The notes beneath the pieces were generated by a model. That model had not been told where the DNA came from. It saw nothing but the letters and a program-made list of their open reading frames with translations, and did not search any database. Below, one piece after another: positions 15,935 through 25,270 of a stretch of DNA of 64,000 nucleotides (its first letter is position 1; each line of letters opens with the position of its first letter). The stretch is from Pedococcus badiiscoriae (GTDB lineage: Bacteria > Actinomycetota > Actinomycetes > Actinomycetales > Dermatophilaceae). A program made the position numbers and the translations under genes. The stretch covers positions 1,488,001-1,552,000 of the forward strand of contig NZ_JACCAB010000001.1 of the NCBI RefSeq assembly GCF_013408925.1, in the 5' to 3' direction.

Positions 15935-18142
15935 ATGAGTACCTCACGTCCGAAGACGCGCGCCCAGGCCAAGGCGGGTCAGGAACGCGGCGCGAAGTCG
16001 CCGAAGACCGCGAAGCCCAAGGGCAGTGCCGCCAAGCGGTGGGCCAAGTGGCTCGGCATCACGGCGCTCGCGGGGTTCCTGCTCCTGGTGATCGGCTTCT
16101 TCGTCGCCTACTCGATGATCGACGCGCCCAAGCCGAACGACCTGGCGGCCGCGCAGGCCTCGATCATCTACTACGCGGACGGCAAGACCGAGATCGACCG
16201 GATCAGCCAGGTGAACCGCCAGTCCGTGCCGCTCAAGCAGGTGCCCAAGGCTGTGCAGGAGGCGCACCTCGCAGCGGAGGACCGCAACTTCTACCAGAAC
16301 TCCGGGATCAGCCCGACCGGCATCCTGCGCGGCGCCTGGGCGACCCTGCGCGGGGGCACGGCGCAGAGCGGGTCGACGATCACCCAGCAGTACGTCAAGA
16401 ACTACTTCCTGAGCCAGGACCAGACCCTGACGCGCAAGGGCAAAGAGATCATCATCGCCATCAAGATCGCCAAGGAGCAGTCGAAGGACCAGATCCTCGA
16501 GAACTACCTGAACACGATCTACTACGGCCGCGGGGCGTTCGGCATCGAGACGGCCTCCAAGGCCTACTTCAACAAGGACGTGTCCAAGCTGACGCCGTCC
16601 GAGGGCGCGCTGCTGGCCTCAGTGGTCAAGGGCCCGTCGTTCTTCGACCCCGGCCTGGGGGCCAGTGAGAAGGCCAACGCCGAGGCTCGCTGGAAGTACG
16701 TCATGGATGGCATGGTCACCGAGGGCTGGTTGACTCCGCAGCAGCGGGCCGCCGCGCAGTTCCCCACCAAGTCCCTGATCACCTACAAGCCGAACCGCAA
16801 CGCCTCCGGACCCAACGGCTTCATCACCGACGCGGTCAAGCGCGAGCTGAAGGCCACGCTCAAGCTCAGCGACACCGACATCGACAGGGGCGGCTACCGG
16901 ATCGTCACCACGATCGACCAGAAGGCGCAGAAGGCCGCGGTGGATGCCATCAAGGCCCGGATGCCCACGGGCAAGGGCACCTCGTCGCTGCGGGTCGGGC
17001 TGACCTCGATCCGGCCCGGTGACGGTGCCGTGGTCGCGATGTACGGCGGTGCGGACTACCAGAAGGAACAGTTCAACACCGCCACCCAGGCCTCGATGCA
17101 GGCCGGGTCGACGTTCAAGATCTTCACCCTCCTGGCTGCCCTCTCGCAGAACAAGCCGATCAGCACCAAGACCAAGTTCGACGGACACAGCCCGCAGTAC
17201 TTCAAGGAGTTCCAGGACCCCAATGCGAAGACCGACTTCCTGCGCCGCGGAGGCGTCCGGAACTTCGGGCCCTTCCCCGGTGAGCAGTTCGGCAACATCG
17301 ACCTGCGCAAGGCCACGGGGCACTCCGTCAACACCGTCTACGCCCAGCTCAACATCAAGGTCGGGCCCCAGGCCACCAAGGACGCCGCGGTCGCAGCCGG
17401 GCTGCCCGCCAAGGGGATCGGCACCAACTACGCCAACGTCCTCGGGACCTCGCACGTCACCGTGACGGACATGGCGAACGCGTACGCGACCATCGCGTCG
17501 CAGGGCACCCGGGTCACGCCGTACTTCATCCGCTCGGTCACGGGCGGTCCAGGCAACCTGGACTACAAGGCCAAGCCGGTCAGGAAGGTGGCGTTCGACA
17601 AGGGCGTGACGGCCGACACCGTCGACGCCATGCAGCAGGTCGTCCAGGACGGCACCGCGGTCTACGCGCAGAACGTCGGCCGTCCGGTCGCGGGCAAGAC
17701 CGGCACCACGACCGACAACAAGGCGGCCTGGTTCGACGGGTTCACCCCCCAGCTGGCCACCGCCGTGGGCATCTACAGCAGCGGCCCGAAGGGCGAGGAG
17801 CTGTCGATGAACCACGTCCCCGGGGTCGGCGAGCTCACGGGCGCGACCGTGCCCCTGCACATCTGGACGGACTACATGACCGCCGCGCTGCAGGGCCAGA
17901 AGGTCATCGACTTCCCCAAGCGCGCGGGTCTGGGTGACAACCAGATCTACACCCCGCCGCCGACGACCACGTCGACGACGACGTCCAGCACGACCACGAC
18001 GACGACCACCACGCCGCCGACCACGACGACGACCACGCCCACCCAGACCACGACCAGCCCCACGATCAAGCCGCCGCCGACCCTTCCCCCGCCGACGACC
18101 ATCACCCTCGGCGCGGGCGGGCCATCCTCGACGACACAGTGA
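15935..18142 (+). CDS. ponA: Class A penicillin-binding protein (bifunctional)
   Basis: A 735-residue peptidoglycan synthase. A Lys-rich cytoplasmic start leads to a membrane anchor (38-60). The GT51 transglycosylase domain has catalytic Glu115 in AAEDRNFY and the QSGSTITQQYVKN motif. The transpeptidase domain has Ser392 in STFK, SVN at 464-466 and KTGT from Lys588. The C-terminus is a Pro/Thr tail of about 60 residues, almost all Thr and Pro, encoded by repetitive ACG/ACC codons at about 17950-18110; it probably lies in the wall. The start at 15935 was chosen because GGGAAGG precedes it. The stop sits in a short direct-repeat array. Confidence 0.95.
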   Translation: MSTSRPKTRAQAKAGQERGAKSPKTAKPKGSAAKRWAKWLGITALAGFLLLVIGFFVAYSMIDAPKPNDLAAAQASIIYYADGKTEIDRISQVNRQSVPLKQVPKAVQEAHLAAEDRNFYQNSGISPTGILRGAWATLRGGTAQSGSTITQQYVKNYFLSQDQTLTRKGKEIIIAIKIAKEQSKDQILENYLNTIYYGRGAFGIETASKAYFNKDVSKLTPSEGALLASVVKGPSFFDPGLGASEKANAEARWKYVMDGMVTEGWLTPQQRAAAQFPTKSLITYKPNRNASGPNGFITDAVKRELKATLKLSDTDIDRGGYRIVTTIDQKAQKAAVDAIKARMPTGKGTSSLRVGLTSIRPGDGAVVAMYGGADYQKEQFNTATQASMQAGSTFKIFTLLAALSQNKPISTKTKFDGHSPQYFKEFQDPNAKTDFLRRGGVRNFGPFPGEQFGNIDLRKATGHSVNTVYAQLNIKVGPQATKDAAVAAGLPAKGIGTNYANVLGTSHVTVTDMANAYATIASQGTRVTPYFIRSVTGGPGNLDYKAKPVRKVAFDKGVTADTVDAMQQVVQDGTAVYAQNVGRPVAGKTGTTTDNKAAWFDGFTPQLATAVGIYSSGPKGEELSMNHVPGVGELTGATVPLHIWTDYMTAALQGQKVIDFPKRAGLGDNQIYTPPPTTTSTTTSSTTTTTTTTPPTTTTTTPTQTTTSPTIKPPPTLPPPTTITLGAGGPSSTTQ

Positions 18143-18166
18143 CGACCACCCAGTGACGACGACACA

Positions 18167-19591
18167 GTGACGGGGCGGTACGCCCCGGGGTCGCGAGCCA
18201 TCGTGAGCTCCGGCCCGTTGCCCGATGGCGCGCTGGCGGTCGCCGGTGGGCCACTGGGCAGGCACGCCTCGGCGCGGGCGCGGTCGTGGGCAGCCACCGT
18301 CGTGCCGCTGCTCGTCGCCGCGGCCGCGACCATGGCGCTGTCGGTGGTGGAGCGCGCCCACTGCATCCAGAAGGGCTGGACGGGCTCCGACCAGTTCTGG
18401 CACGCCTGCTTCTCGGACCTGCCCTCGCTCTACCAGCTGGGAAACCTGCACCACGGGCTGGCCGCCTACCTCGCGGGTGACGGCTCCAGCGCCGACCACC
18501 CGGTCCTCACCGGAGCGGTGATGGCGTGGCTGGGAGGTCTCGTGCCCGACGGGCCGTTCCTCGACCAGACCCGCTGGTACTTCGCCCTGTGGGCCCTGCT
18601 CGGCACGGCCCTGGCGGTCGCCGTCGTCTACCTCACCGCCGCATCGCGTCCGCTGCACTCCGCGAACGCCGCGCAGGTCGCACTCAGCCCCGTGCTCCTG
18701 CTCACGGCGATGCTGTCGCCCGACCTGTTCGGGGTCGCGCTCGCCAGCGCCGGCATCTGGGCCTGGGCCCGGCGTCGCCCGACGCTGGCCGGTGCCCTGC
18801 TCGGACTCGCGGTCGCTACTCGCACCTACCCCGTCCTGATCCTGCTGGCGCTCGTGGTGCTGGGCCTGCGCACCGGCCGCCTCCACGCGGTCGGCCGGAC
18901 GCTCGCAGCCGCGGCGGGCGCTGTCGGTGTGGTGCTGCTGCCGTTCCTCATCGGCAACCCCGGCGCCATCGCGGTGCCGTACGAGCGGTGGTGGGACAGC
19001 CAAGCGGGCCTGGGTTCCCTGTGGATGGTCCCCGAGCTGGTCGGTCATCCCCTGCCGACCGGAGCGACCACTCTGCTCACGGTGGTCGGGCTCGTCGTGG
19101 CGGTGCTGATGGGCGCGCTGTTCGCCTTGAGCACCCGACGTCGACCGACCGTGGCCGAGGTCGCCCTGGTCCTGGTCGCGCTCGCCCTGGTCACCGGCAA
19201 GACCTTCCCGGTCCAGTCCTCCCTGTGGCTGGTCCCGCTGGTGGCCCTGTGTGGGCTGCGCTGGCGGGATCACCTGGTGTGGGCGTCGGCGGAGGCGCTG
19301 CACTTCGTCGCCGTCTGGCTCTACGTCGGGGGTCTGTCCAGGCCCGAGCGCGGTCTTCCGCCCGGCTGGTATGCCGTGGCCCTCATCGTGCGGGTCGCGG
19401 CCGTGGGCTACCTCGTCTGGCGGGTCTGGGACACGGCGTCCCAGCGCGCCGAGGCCCCCGACCTCGACGCTGCCGACCCCTCGGTCTCGCGCGGTGACGA
19501 GCTGTCCGAGGATCAGTCCGACGCGGTGGTCGACGAGCTGGCCGGCGACTTCACCGACGCCCCGGACGAGCTGCTGGTGCGCTTCGCCTGA
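18167..19591 (+). CDS. GT87-type polytopic glycosyltransferase (mannosyltransferase-like)
   Basis: A 474-residue protein with about ten hydrophobic segments and the look of DUF2029/GT87 GT-C enzymes, which use polyprenyl-phosphate sugars outside the membrane. A conserved loop ([14 protein letters not shown]) follows the first helix, and [16 protein letters not shown] follows it. The C-terminal 45 residues are acidic and soluble. It follows ponA by 24 bases, as Rv0051 follows ponA1 in M. tuberculosis, which suggests an envelope glycan role. The GTG start at 18167 lies in a CAGTGACG repeat array; GTG at 18203 is a possible alternative. Confidence 0.75.
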   Translation: MTGRYAPGSRAIVSSGPLPDGALAVAGGPLGRHASARARSWAATVVPLLVAAAATMALSVVERAHCIQKGWTGSDQFWHACFSDLPSLYQLGNLHHGLAAYLAGDGSSADHPVLTGAVMAWLGGLVPDGPFLDQTRWYFALWALLGTALAVAVVYLTAASRPLHSANAAQVALSPVLLLTAMLSPDLFGVALASAGIWAWARRRPTLAGALLGLAVATRTYPVLILLALVVLGLRTGRLHAVGRTLAAAAGAVGVVLLPFLIGNPGAIAVPYERWWDSQAGLGSLWMVPELVGHPLPTGATTLLTVVGLVVAVLMGALFALSTRRRPTVAEVALVLVALALVTGKTFPVQSSLWLVPLVALCGLRWRDHLVWASAEALHFVAVWLYVGGLSRPERGLPPGWYAVALIVRVAAVGYLVWRVWDTASQRAEAPDLDAADPSVSRGDELSEDQSDAVVDELAGDFTDAPDELLVRFA

Positions 19592-19594
19592 CCC

Positions 19595-19619
19595 TGTGGA
19601 CAACGATTCGGTCGTTGTC
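19595..19619. promoter_or_regulatory. Perfect DnaA box overlapping a short hairpin, upstream of rpsF
   Basis: TGTGGACAA at 19595-19603 is the exact complement of the actinobacterial DnaA box TTGTCCACA. It overlaps a hairpin with arms GACAACGA (19599-19606) and TCGTTGTC (19612-19619). The hairpin starts eight bases after the GT87 stop and may end that transcript. A single box may be chance, but the origin is close. Confidence 0.4.
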
Positions 19620-19751
19620 GCTGTGTCCCGGTACTCTGTGTCAGGTTCCCCGGCGGTGCACCTCGACGGTGCCTCGCAGGGGATCGCACTGCAACCCTCC
19701 TGTCACGGAGAGACCGTGACCGCCATAGACCAAAGGAGGCGGGTTATCAGC

Positions 19752-20039
19752 ATGCGTCAGTACGAACTCATGGTCATCCTCGACCCCGAGCTCGACGACA
19801 GGACCGTCGCGCCCTCGCTCGACAAGTTCCTCACCGTCGTCACCAAGGACAAGGGCACCGTCGACAACATCGACATCTGGGGCCGCCGTCGCTTGGCGTT
19901 CGAGATCAAGAAGAAGGCCGAGGGCATCTACGCCGTCGTCAACTTCACCGCAGAGCCGGCCACGGCCAAGGAGCTGGACCGCCAGCTCGGCCTGAACGAG
20001 TCGGTCATGCGCACCAAGCTCCTGCGCCCCGGCGCCTGA
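19752..20039 (+). CDS. rpsF: 30S ribosomal protein bS6
   Basis: A 95-residue S6 protein starting [16 protein letters not shown], with [21 protein letters not shown]; length and sequence are canonical. It binds 16S rRNA with S18 on the platform of the small subunit. AAGGAGG lies 12 bases before the ATG. It heads the conserved rpsF-ssb-rpsR-rplI operon. The 160-base leader holds no other gene; S6:S18 autoregulation through such leaders is known in bacteria, but I could not identify the motif here. Confidence 0.97.
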   Translation: MRQYELMVILDPELDDRTVAPSLDKFLTVVTKDKGTVDNIDIWGRRRLAFEIKKKAEGIYAVVNFTAEPATAKELDRQLGLNESVMRTKLLRPGA

Positions 20040-20107
20040 GCTGCACCGATCTGATTCTGTTCCACTAGCTCCACCGACCTGACCCAAACGAACAGGGGAC
20101 ATGCTCC

Positions 20108-20656
20108 ATGGCTGGCGACACCGTCATCACCGTCATCGGCAACATCACCGGCGACCCTGAGCTGCGCTTCACCCCCTCGGGTGCTGCCGTCGCGAACTTC
20201 ACCGTGGCCTCCACGCCGCGGCAGTTCGACCGGCAGTCCAACGAGTGGAAGGACGGCGAGACGCTGTTCATGCGCTGCTCGGTGTGGCGTGACGCGGCGG
20301 AGAACGTCGCCGAGTCGCTCCAGCGGGGCACTCGCGTCATCGTCTCCGGCCGTCTGAAGTCTCGTTCGTACGAGACCAAGGAAGGCGAGAAGCGCACGGT
20401 CGTGGAGATGGAGGTCGACGAGGTCGGCCCCTCGCTCCGCTACGCGACCGCCAAGGTCAACCGCACCCAGCGCGGCACCGGCGGCGGCCAGGGTGGCTTC
20501 TCGGGTGGCCAGGGTGGCCAGCAGGAAGACCCCTGGGCGACCGGTCCCTCCGGTGGCCAGCAGTCGGCTCCGGCCGGCAGCGGCCAGCAGTCCGGTGGCC
20601 AGCAGGGTGGCGGGTGGGGCGGCGGCGCGCCGTCCTACGACGAGCCCCCCTTCTGA
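20108..20656 (+). CDS. ssb: Single-stranded DNA-binding protein
   Basis: A 182-residue SSB. The OB fold occupies about residues 1-115 ([18 protein letters not shown], with [18 protein letters not shown]). A Gly/Gln-rich flexible linker follows, ending in the acidic tip YDEPPF that recruits replication and repair partners. It coats ssDNA during replication and repair. The Gly-Gly-Gln repeats of the linker (about 120-170) are encoded by a GGTGGCCAG-type repeat. It lies between rpsF and rpsR in the conserved operon. Confidence 0.97.
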   Translation: MAGDTVITVIGNITGDPELRFTPSGAAVANFTVASTPRQFDRQSNEWKDGETLFMRCSVWRDAAENVAESLQRGTRVIVSGRLKSRSYETKEGEKRTVVEMEVDEVGPSLRYATAKVNRTQRGTGGGQGGFSGGQGGQQEDPWATGPSGGQQSAPAGSGQQSGGQQGGGWGGGAPSYDEPPF

Positions 20657-20686
20657 TCCGTCAGGGTCGGACAGACCAGATCATCC

Positions 20687-20735
20687 GGTATGCCGGGTAG
20701 TGGGCCTCCGCAGGAAGCCAGCCGCACGGCATACC
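20687..20735 (+). other. Long hairpin between ssb and rpsR
   Basis: Outer arms GGTATGCCG (20687-20695) and CGGCATACC (20727-20735) are perfect. Inside is a second short stem, GGC-TCC (20703-20709) with GGA-GCC (20713-20719). It could be an attenuator, a processing site or an S6:S18 control element. Both outer arms contain the window-wide heptamer GTATGCC. Confidence 0.4.
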
Positions 20736-20819
20736 CACCTCTTGAACAACTCGAAACACACCATCCCTGGGAGACCAGGGCTCATCCGCTGAGTTCCTCA
20801 GCAGAAGGAGAGCACCACG

Positions 20820-21056
20820 ATGGCCAAGCCCGTTGTGCGCAAGCCCAAGAAGAAGGCCAACCCGCTGAAGGCGGCGAAGGTCGAGAACATCGACTACAAG
20901 GACACTGCGCTGCTGCGCAAGTTCATCTCCGACCGTGGCAAGATCCGCGCGCGTCGTGTGACCGGTGTGTCCGTCCAGGAGCAGCGACTCATCGCCACCG
21001 CGGTCAAGAACGCCCGCGAGATGGCGCTGCTGCCCTACTCGAGCTCGTCCCGCTGA
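20820..21056 (+). CDS. rpsR: 30S ribosomal protein bS18
   Basis: A 78-residue S18, [20 protein letters not shown]..., with [20 protein letters not shown] and [30 protein letters not shown], all standard. It pairs with S6 in the 30S platform. AAGGAG lies upstream of the ATG. It lacks a Cys cluster, so it is the zinc-independent (C-minus) type; whether a second copy exists elsewhere cannot be seen here. Confidence 0.97.
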   Translation: MAKPVVRKPKKKANPLKAAKVENIDYKDTALLRKFISDRGKIRARRVTGVSVQEQRLIATAVKNAREMALLPYSSSSR

Positions 21057-21082
21057 GCTCGGGCGCTAGGAGGATCTGAACC

Positions 21083-21529
21083 ATGAAGGTGATTCTGACC
21101 CACGAGGTCTCCAGCCTCGGCACCGCCGGTGACGTCGTCGACGTCAAGGACGGCTACGCCCGCAACTTCCTGTTCCGTCGTGGCCTGGCCACCGCGTGGA
21201 CCAAGGGCGGGCAGAAGCAGGTCGACGCGATCGCCAAGGGCCGTGAGGTCCGCGCGATCAACTCCCTCGAGGAGGCCAAGTCGATCAAGGGCAACCTCGA
21301 GAACAAGGCCGTCAAGGTCGTGGCCCACGCGGGTGACTCCGGTCGCCTGTTCGGCGCCATCTCGACCGCCGACATCGCCGCTGCTGTCAAGGCGGCCGGT
21401 GGCCCCGAGCTCGACAAGCGCAAGATCGAGGTCCTGACCCCGATCAAGTCGGTCGGCAACCACGAGGCGCTCATCCGCCTGCACCCCGAGGTGCAGGCCA
21501 AGGTGACCCTCGACGTCGTCGCCGGCTGA
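21083..21529 (+). CDS. rplI: 50S ribosomal protein bL9
   Basis: A 148-residue L9 with the N-terminal rRNA-binding domain ([25 protein letters not shown] then [11 protein letters not shown]), the long connecting helix and the C-terminal domain. It starts 26 bases after rpsR with AGGAGG upstream. It is the last gene of the rpsF-ssb-rpsR-rplI unit and is followed by a very strong terminator. Confidence 0.97.
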   Translation: MKVILTHEVSSLGTAGDVVDVKDGYARNFLFRRGLATAWTKGGQKQVDAIAKGREVRAINSLEEAKSIKGNLENKAVKVVAHAGDSGRLFGAISTADIAAAVKAAGGPELDKRKIEVLTPIKSVGNHEALIRLHPEVQAKVTLDVVAG

Positions 21530-21547
21530 CCCAGCCGCCGCACGACC

Positions 21548-21584
21548 AAGGCCCGGCTCCCGCAGCACGCGGGGGCCGGGCCTT
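21548..21584 (+). terminator. Intrinsic terminator of the rpsF-ssb-rpsR-rplI operon
   Basis: A 16-bp stem (arm AAGGCCCGGCTCCCGC, with one U-G wobble) and a 5-base loop start 19 bases after rplI. The 3' arm ends in TT and then CGTCCTGTCC. Confidence 0.88.
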
Positions 21585-21668
21585 CGTCCTGTCCCGACCC
21601 GGCCGGCCCCGGGCGTAGCGCCGCCGCCGTCGGTCGCACGAGTCGAGGGCATGGGACAGAATCGGCGC

Positions 21669-23195
21669 ATGCACCCACGCGTGGCGATCGCGGCGACCGG
21701 GCCGGCGTCGGCTGACGCGGGACTCGCGGCAGCGGCGGCGGGGGGCAACGCGGTCGACGCAGCCATCGCCGCGATGGTCTCGGCGATGACCACGGAGCCG
21801 GGCATCGTGTCGGCGGCCGGCGGGGCCTACGTCAGCGTCTGGCCTGCCGGGGGCGACCCCGAAGTCATCGACGGCAACGTCGAGATGCCCGGGCGTGGGC
21901 AGGACCCTGCGCGGTTCGGCGCGGGGTTGCGGGAGGTGACCACCTCCTACGGAGGCGGCCTCACCCTGTATGCCGGCCACGGCTCGGTCGCGACGCCCGG
22001 CGCCTTCGCGGCCCTGGGCACCGCGCACGACCGCCATGGCAGGGCCCCGTGGTGGGAGGTGCTCGCACCCAGCATCACGGCCGCCCGCACCGGCTACGCG
22101 ATCGGCGGCGCCGCGGCGAGCTATCTCGCCATCACCGGGGACTCGGTCTTCGGCTGGGACGAGCACACCCGTCCCCTGGTGAGGGGTGCGGACGGCGCGG
22201 TCGTCGTCGCCGGACAGCTGGCGACGAACCCCGACCTGGCCGACACCCTCGAGCAGATCGCCACGCAGGGAGCGCGCTCGCTGTACACCGGCGACCTGGC
22301 CGCCCGGATCGCCGCGGACAGCGAGGAGCGGGGTGGCCTGATCACGGCCGCCGACCTCGCGGCCTACCGAGCCGTGGTCCGCACGCCGCTGCGGCTCGCC
22401 CTCGGGGAGTGGGACCTGGCCCTCAACCCGCCTCCCTCGATCGGCGGCCCGATGCTCGCGATCATGCTGCGCGAGCTCGCCGCCGGTGGCTGGGACTGGT
22501 TGCGCATCATCGAGATCCAGCGACAGGTGCTGTCCTACCGCCATCAGGTGCACGACCTGTCCACCGACCTGGAGGAGGACGGCTACGCCCTGCTGGAGTC
22601 GGTGGACCTCAACGGCTTGGCCAGCCTGCCGACCTCGTCGTCCACGGCCCACGTCTCGGCGGTCGACAGCGACGGCACGGTCTGCGCCATCACGGCGTCG
22701 AGCGGATACGGTTCCGGCGCAACGGTCCCCGGCACCGGGCTGATGCTCAACAACTGTCTCGGCGAGCCCGAGCTCAACCGGCTGGGGCTGCACGCCCTGG
22801 CGCCGGGCACGCGACTCGCCTCCAACATGTCCCCGACCGTCGCCCGCTCGCCGTCGGGCGCGGCGCTGGCGATCGGCAGCCCGGGCGCCGACCGGATCAC
22901 GACGGCGCTGATGCAGGTGCTGGGTCGCCACTGCCTCGAGGGAATGCCCATGGACCAGGCCATCGAGGCGCCCCGGGTCCACGTGCGGATCCTCGACGAC
23001 GGCACGCCGCGCGTGGACCTCGAGGACGACGAGGGCATCTCCGCCGCGGTGGGGGCGCTCGGGCTGCCGTCGTTCTCGCACGGTCCGAGGTCGATGTTCT
23101 TCGGTGGGGTGGGCGCCGCTCGGCTGCTCCCGGACGGCACCGTGGACGCGACCGGTGACCCCCGCCGCGAGGCGGCGACCCGCGTCTCCTCCTGA
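21669..23195 (+). CDS. ggt: Gamma-glutamyltransferase family protein
   Basis: A 508-residue Ntn-hydrolase of the GGT family, which cleaves gamma-glutamyl amides such as glutathione analogues. The family N-terminus is visible (ADAGLAAAAAGGNAVDAAIA). The autocleavage and catalytic Thr326 lies in STAHVSAVD, and the oxyanion and substrate segments include LASNMSPTVA and GSPGADRITTALMQV. No signal peptide is seen, so it is probably cytosolic, unlike E. coli GGT. ATG 21669 was chosen because CAGAAT lies six bases upstream (leaderless pattern); an ATG six codons earlier is possible. It sits between rplI and the MATE gene as an accessory insertion. Confidence 0.85.
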   Translation: MHPRVAIAATGPASADAGLAAAAAGGNAVDAAIAAMVSAMTTEPGIVSAAGGAYVSVWPAGGDPEVIDGNVEMPGRGQDPARFGAGLREVTTSYGGGLTLYAGHGSVATPGAFAALGTAHDRHGRAPWWEVLAPSITAARTGYAIGGAAASYLAITGDSVFGWDEHTRPLVRGADGAVVVAGQLATNPDLADTLEQIATQGARSLYTGDLAARIAADSEERGGLITAADLAAYRAVVRTPLRLALGEWDLALNPPPSIGGPMLAIMLRELAAGGWDWLRIIEIQRQVLSYRHQVHDLSTDLEEDGYALLESVDLNGLASLPTSSSTAHVSAVDSDGTVCAITASSGYGSGATVPGTGLMLNNCLGEPELNRLGLHALAPGTRLASNMSPTVARSPSGAALAIGSPGADRITTALMQVLGRHCLEGMPMDQAIEAPRVHVRILDDGTPRVDLEDDEGISAAVGALGLPSFSHGPRSMFFGGVGAARLLPDGTVDATGDPRREAATRVSS

Positions 23196-23227
23196 GGCCG
23201 ACCCACCGTGACAACGGGCTGCGGCGG

Positions 23228-24583
23228 TCAGCGGGCTGCCCCGGTCACCGCCCACGCGTCGCCGCGGATCCGCCACCAGAAGAAGCACGCCCGGATCGCC
23301 ATGAAGGCGGTGAACACCACCCAGAGCACGGTCACCGCCCGCGGTGCGCCCTGGGCCAGGAGCTCGTCGCCGGTGCCGTGCACCCAGCCGGCGAGCGGAA
23401 GGTAGAGCACCAGCGTCGCCGCCATGGCCCCGGCCAGCCACCGACCGTCGCCCGCGCCGATGAGCACGCCGTCCACGACGAAGACGTAGCCGGCCAGCGG
23501 TTGCCCGAGCGCGACCACCACGAGCGCGGCCGACAGTGCGCCCCGCACGGCTGGGTCGGTGGTGAACAGGGAAGGCAGCAGCGAGTGCACGGCCAGTAGG
23601 GCCAGGCCGAGGACGGCACCGACCCAGATGCCCCAGCGGACCATCGTGGTGGTCGCATTGCGCGCGGCCTCGACGTCGCCGGCCCCGAGGGCCTTGCCCG
23701 TGAGGGCCTGCGCGGCGATGGCCAGCGCGTCGAGGGCGAAGGCGAGGAAGCTCCACACCGTCGCCGCCACCTGGTGCGAGGCCAGGGGCACGTCGCCCAG
23801 CCCGGCCGCGACCCAGGTGGTGACCAGCAGGATCGCGCGCAGCGCCAGGGTCCGTACGAGCAGGGGTATGCCGGTCAGCGCCGCCCGCAGCACGCGTCCC
23901 GGATGCGGGCGCAGGGTGGCCCCGGCCCGGCGCGCGTGCCGCACCAGGACGGTTACGAGTCCGATCGCCATACCCGTCTGGGCGATGACGGTGCCCCACG
24001 CGGATCCGGCGATGCCCCAGCCGAGTCCGTAGACGAGCAGGAGGTTGAGCCCGATGTTGGAGGAGAACCCCGCGACGGAGGCGACCAGTGGCGTCCGGGT
24101 GTCCTGCAGCCCGCGGAGCACGCCGGTGGCGGCCAGGGCCACGAGCATCGCCGGGATGCCGAGCGCCGAGATGCGAAGGTACGTCGCGGCATACCCGATG
24201 GCGTCGTGGGACGCACCGAAGGCGCGGCACAGCGGTTCGGCCGCCAGGGCAACGACGACGGAGGTCGCGGCCCCGAGCCCGACTGCGAGCCAGGTGCCGT
24301 CGATCCCGGCCCCCAGGGCCCCGCGCTCGCTGCCCGCCCCGATCTGTCGCGAGACGATCGACGTGGTGCCGTAGGCCAGGAAGACGAAGATGTTCGCCGC
24401 GGTGATCAGCGTGGCGCTCGCGACCCCGAGGCCGGCGAGCTGGGCAGTGCCGAGGTGGCCGATGATCGCCGAGTCGGCCAGCAGGAACAGGGGTTCGGCG
24501 ACGAGGGCGAGGAAGGCCGGGATCGCGAGGCGCAGGATGTCGCGGCTCTGGGCGGACCGCGCTCCGACGTCCCCTCTGCTCAC
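23228..24583 (-). CDS. MATE family efflux transporter (DinF-like)
   Basis: A 451-residue protein with about 12 hydrophobic segments in two MatE halves. The N-terminal hallmark FLLADSAIIGHLGTAQLAGLG is present. These carriers export cations or drugs using Na+ or H+ gradients. A DinF-like gene also sits between rplI and dnaB in Streptomyces (from memory), so this is probably part of the conserved block. TAGCGT six bases before the GTG start suggests its own leaderless promoter, although the TetR gene lies only 28 bases upstream on the same strand. Confidence 0.9.
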   Translation of the reverse strand: MSRGDVGARSAQSRDILRLAIPAFLALVAEPLFLLADSAIIGHLGTAQLAGLGVASATLITAANIFVFLAYGTTSIVSRQIGAGSERGALGAGIDGTWLAVGLGAATSVVVALAAEPLCRAFGASHDAIGYAATYLRISALGIPAMLVALAATGVLRGLQDTRTPLVASVAGFSSNIGLNLLLVYGLGWGIAGSAWGTVIAQTGMAIGLVTVLVRHARRAGATLRPHPGRVLRAALTGIPLLVRTLALRAILLVTTWVAAGLGDVPLASHQVAATVWSFLAFALDALAIAAQALTGKALGAGDVEAARNATTTMVRWGIWVGAVLGLALLAVHSLLPSLFTTDPAVRGALSAALVVVALGQPLAGYVFVVDGVLIGAGDGRWLAGAMAATLVLYLPLAGWVHGTGDELLAQGAPRAVTVLWVVFTAFMAIRACFFWWRIRGDAWAVTGAAR

Positions 24584-24611
24584 CGCGCCACGCTAACGGT
24601 TTGCCGGTGGG

Positions 24612-25265
24612 CTACCCGCCGGTGGTCGCCCAGCGGTCCTTCAGCGCGGCGACCTGGGTGGCGACGTCGGCGGCCATGTCCACCTCGTCGGGGGCCATGA
24701 GCCACTGCAGCTGCAGTCCGTCCATGAGGGCGACGAGCTGCCGTGCGATGGTGCCCGCGGGTATGCCGGGTGCGGCGGTGCCGTCGGCGACGGCGTCGGT
24801 GAGGGCACTCGTGAGCGAGTCGACGGCACCTGCGTGGTGCCTGCGGAGCCAGTCGTGGCCAGGGTGGGCCGGGTCGACCGCCTCGCCGGCAAGGGTGGTG
24901 AACAGCCGCACCATCGCCTCGCGTCCGGCGTTGAGCCGCACCAGCTCCACCATGTCGTCGAAGACCTCCCACCCCCGGGCGGGCGCCCCGCGCCGGGCCG
25001 ACAGGCTGGCCAGGTCGCGCAGGTCGCGCTGCTCGAGGACCGCGGCGAGCAGGTCCTCCTTGGTGGGGAAGTGGTGCAGCAGGCCGGTCTGGCTCAGGCC
25101 CGCTGCGGCCGCCAGGGCGGTCATCGGCGTCGCGTGGAAGCCGCGTTCCGCGAACAGGTCGGCCGCGGCGGCGACGATCCGCTCCCGGGTGCCGCCCGTA
25201 CCGGCGGCACCCCTCGGTCGACCGCGCCCACGCCGGGTGGCGGGTGGGCGGTGCGGCACGCTCAC
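24612..25265 (-). CDS. TetR family transcriptional regulator
   Basis: A 217-residue regulator. An Arg-rich lead is followed by the TetR helix-turn-helix (about residues 20-65: RERIVAAAADLFAERGFHAT then ALAAAAGLSQTGLLHHFPTKEDLLAAVLE). The C-terminal ligand domain resembles the TetR_C_6/BetI-like type. It begins near the GH3 stop (start 25265, GH3 stop codon 25271-25273), so the two are co-transcribed. The palindrome at 27797-27818 in front of the GH3 gene is the obvious operator, which would make this an autoregulated repressor of the glucosidase. The GTG at 25265 is chosen by frame and family length; no ribosome site is clear. Confidence 0.9.
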   Translation of the reverse strand: MSVPHRPPATRRGRGRPRGAAGTGGTRERIVAAAADLFAERGFHATPMTALAAAAGLSQTGLLHHFPTKEDLLAAVLEQRDLRDLASLSARRGAPARGWEVFDDMVELVRLNAGREAMVRLFTTLAGEAVDPAHPGHDWLRRHHAGAVDSLTSALTDAVADGTAAPGIPAGTIARQLVALMDGLQLQWLMAPDEVDMAADVATQVAALKDRWATTGG

Positions 25266-25270
25266 AGCGG

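Noticed and set aside
17950..18110. ACG/ACC-rich repeat that could be a tandem-repeat locus
   Set aside because: It encodes the Thr/Pro tail of PonA in frame, is imperfect, and has no fixed repeat unit.
16619..19603. Long antisense frame opposite ponA and the GT87 gene
   Set aside because: Same mirror effect; the Arg/Gly/Asp-rich product has no recognisable domain.
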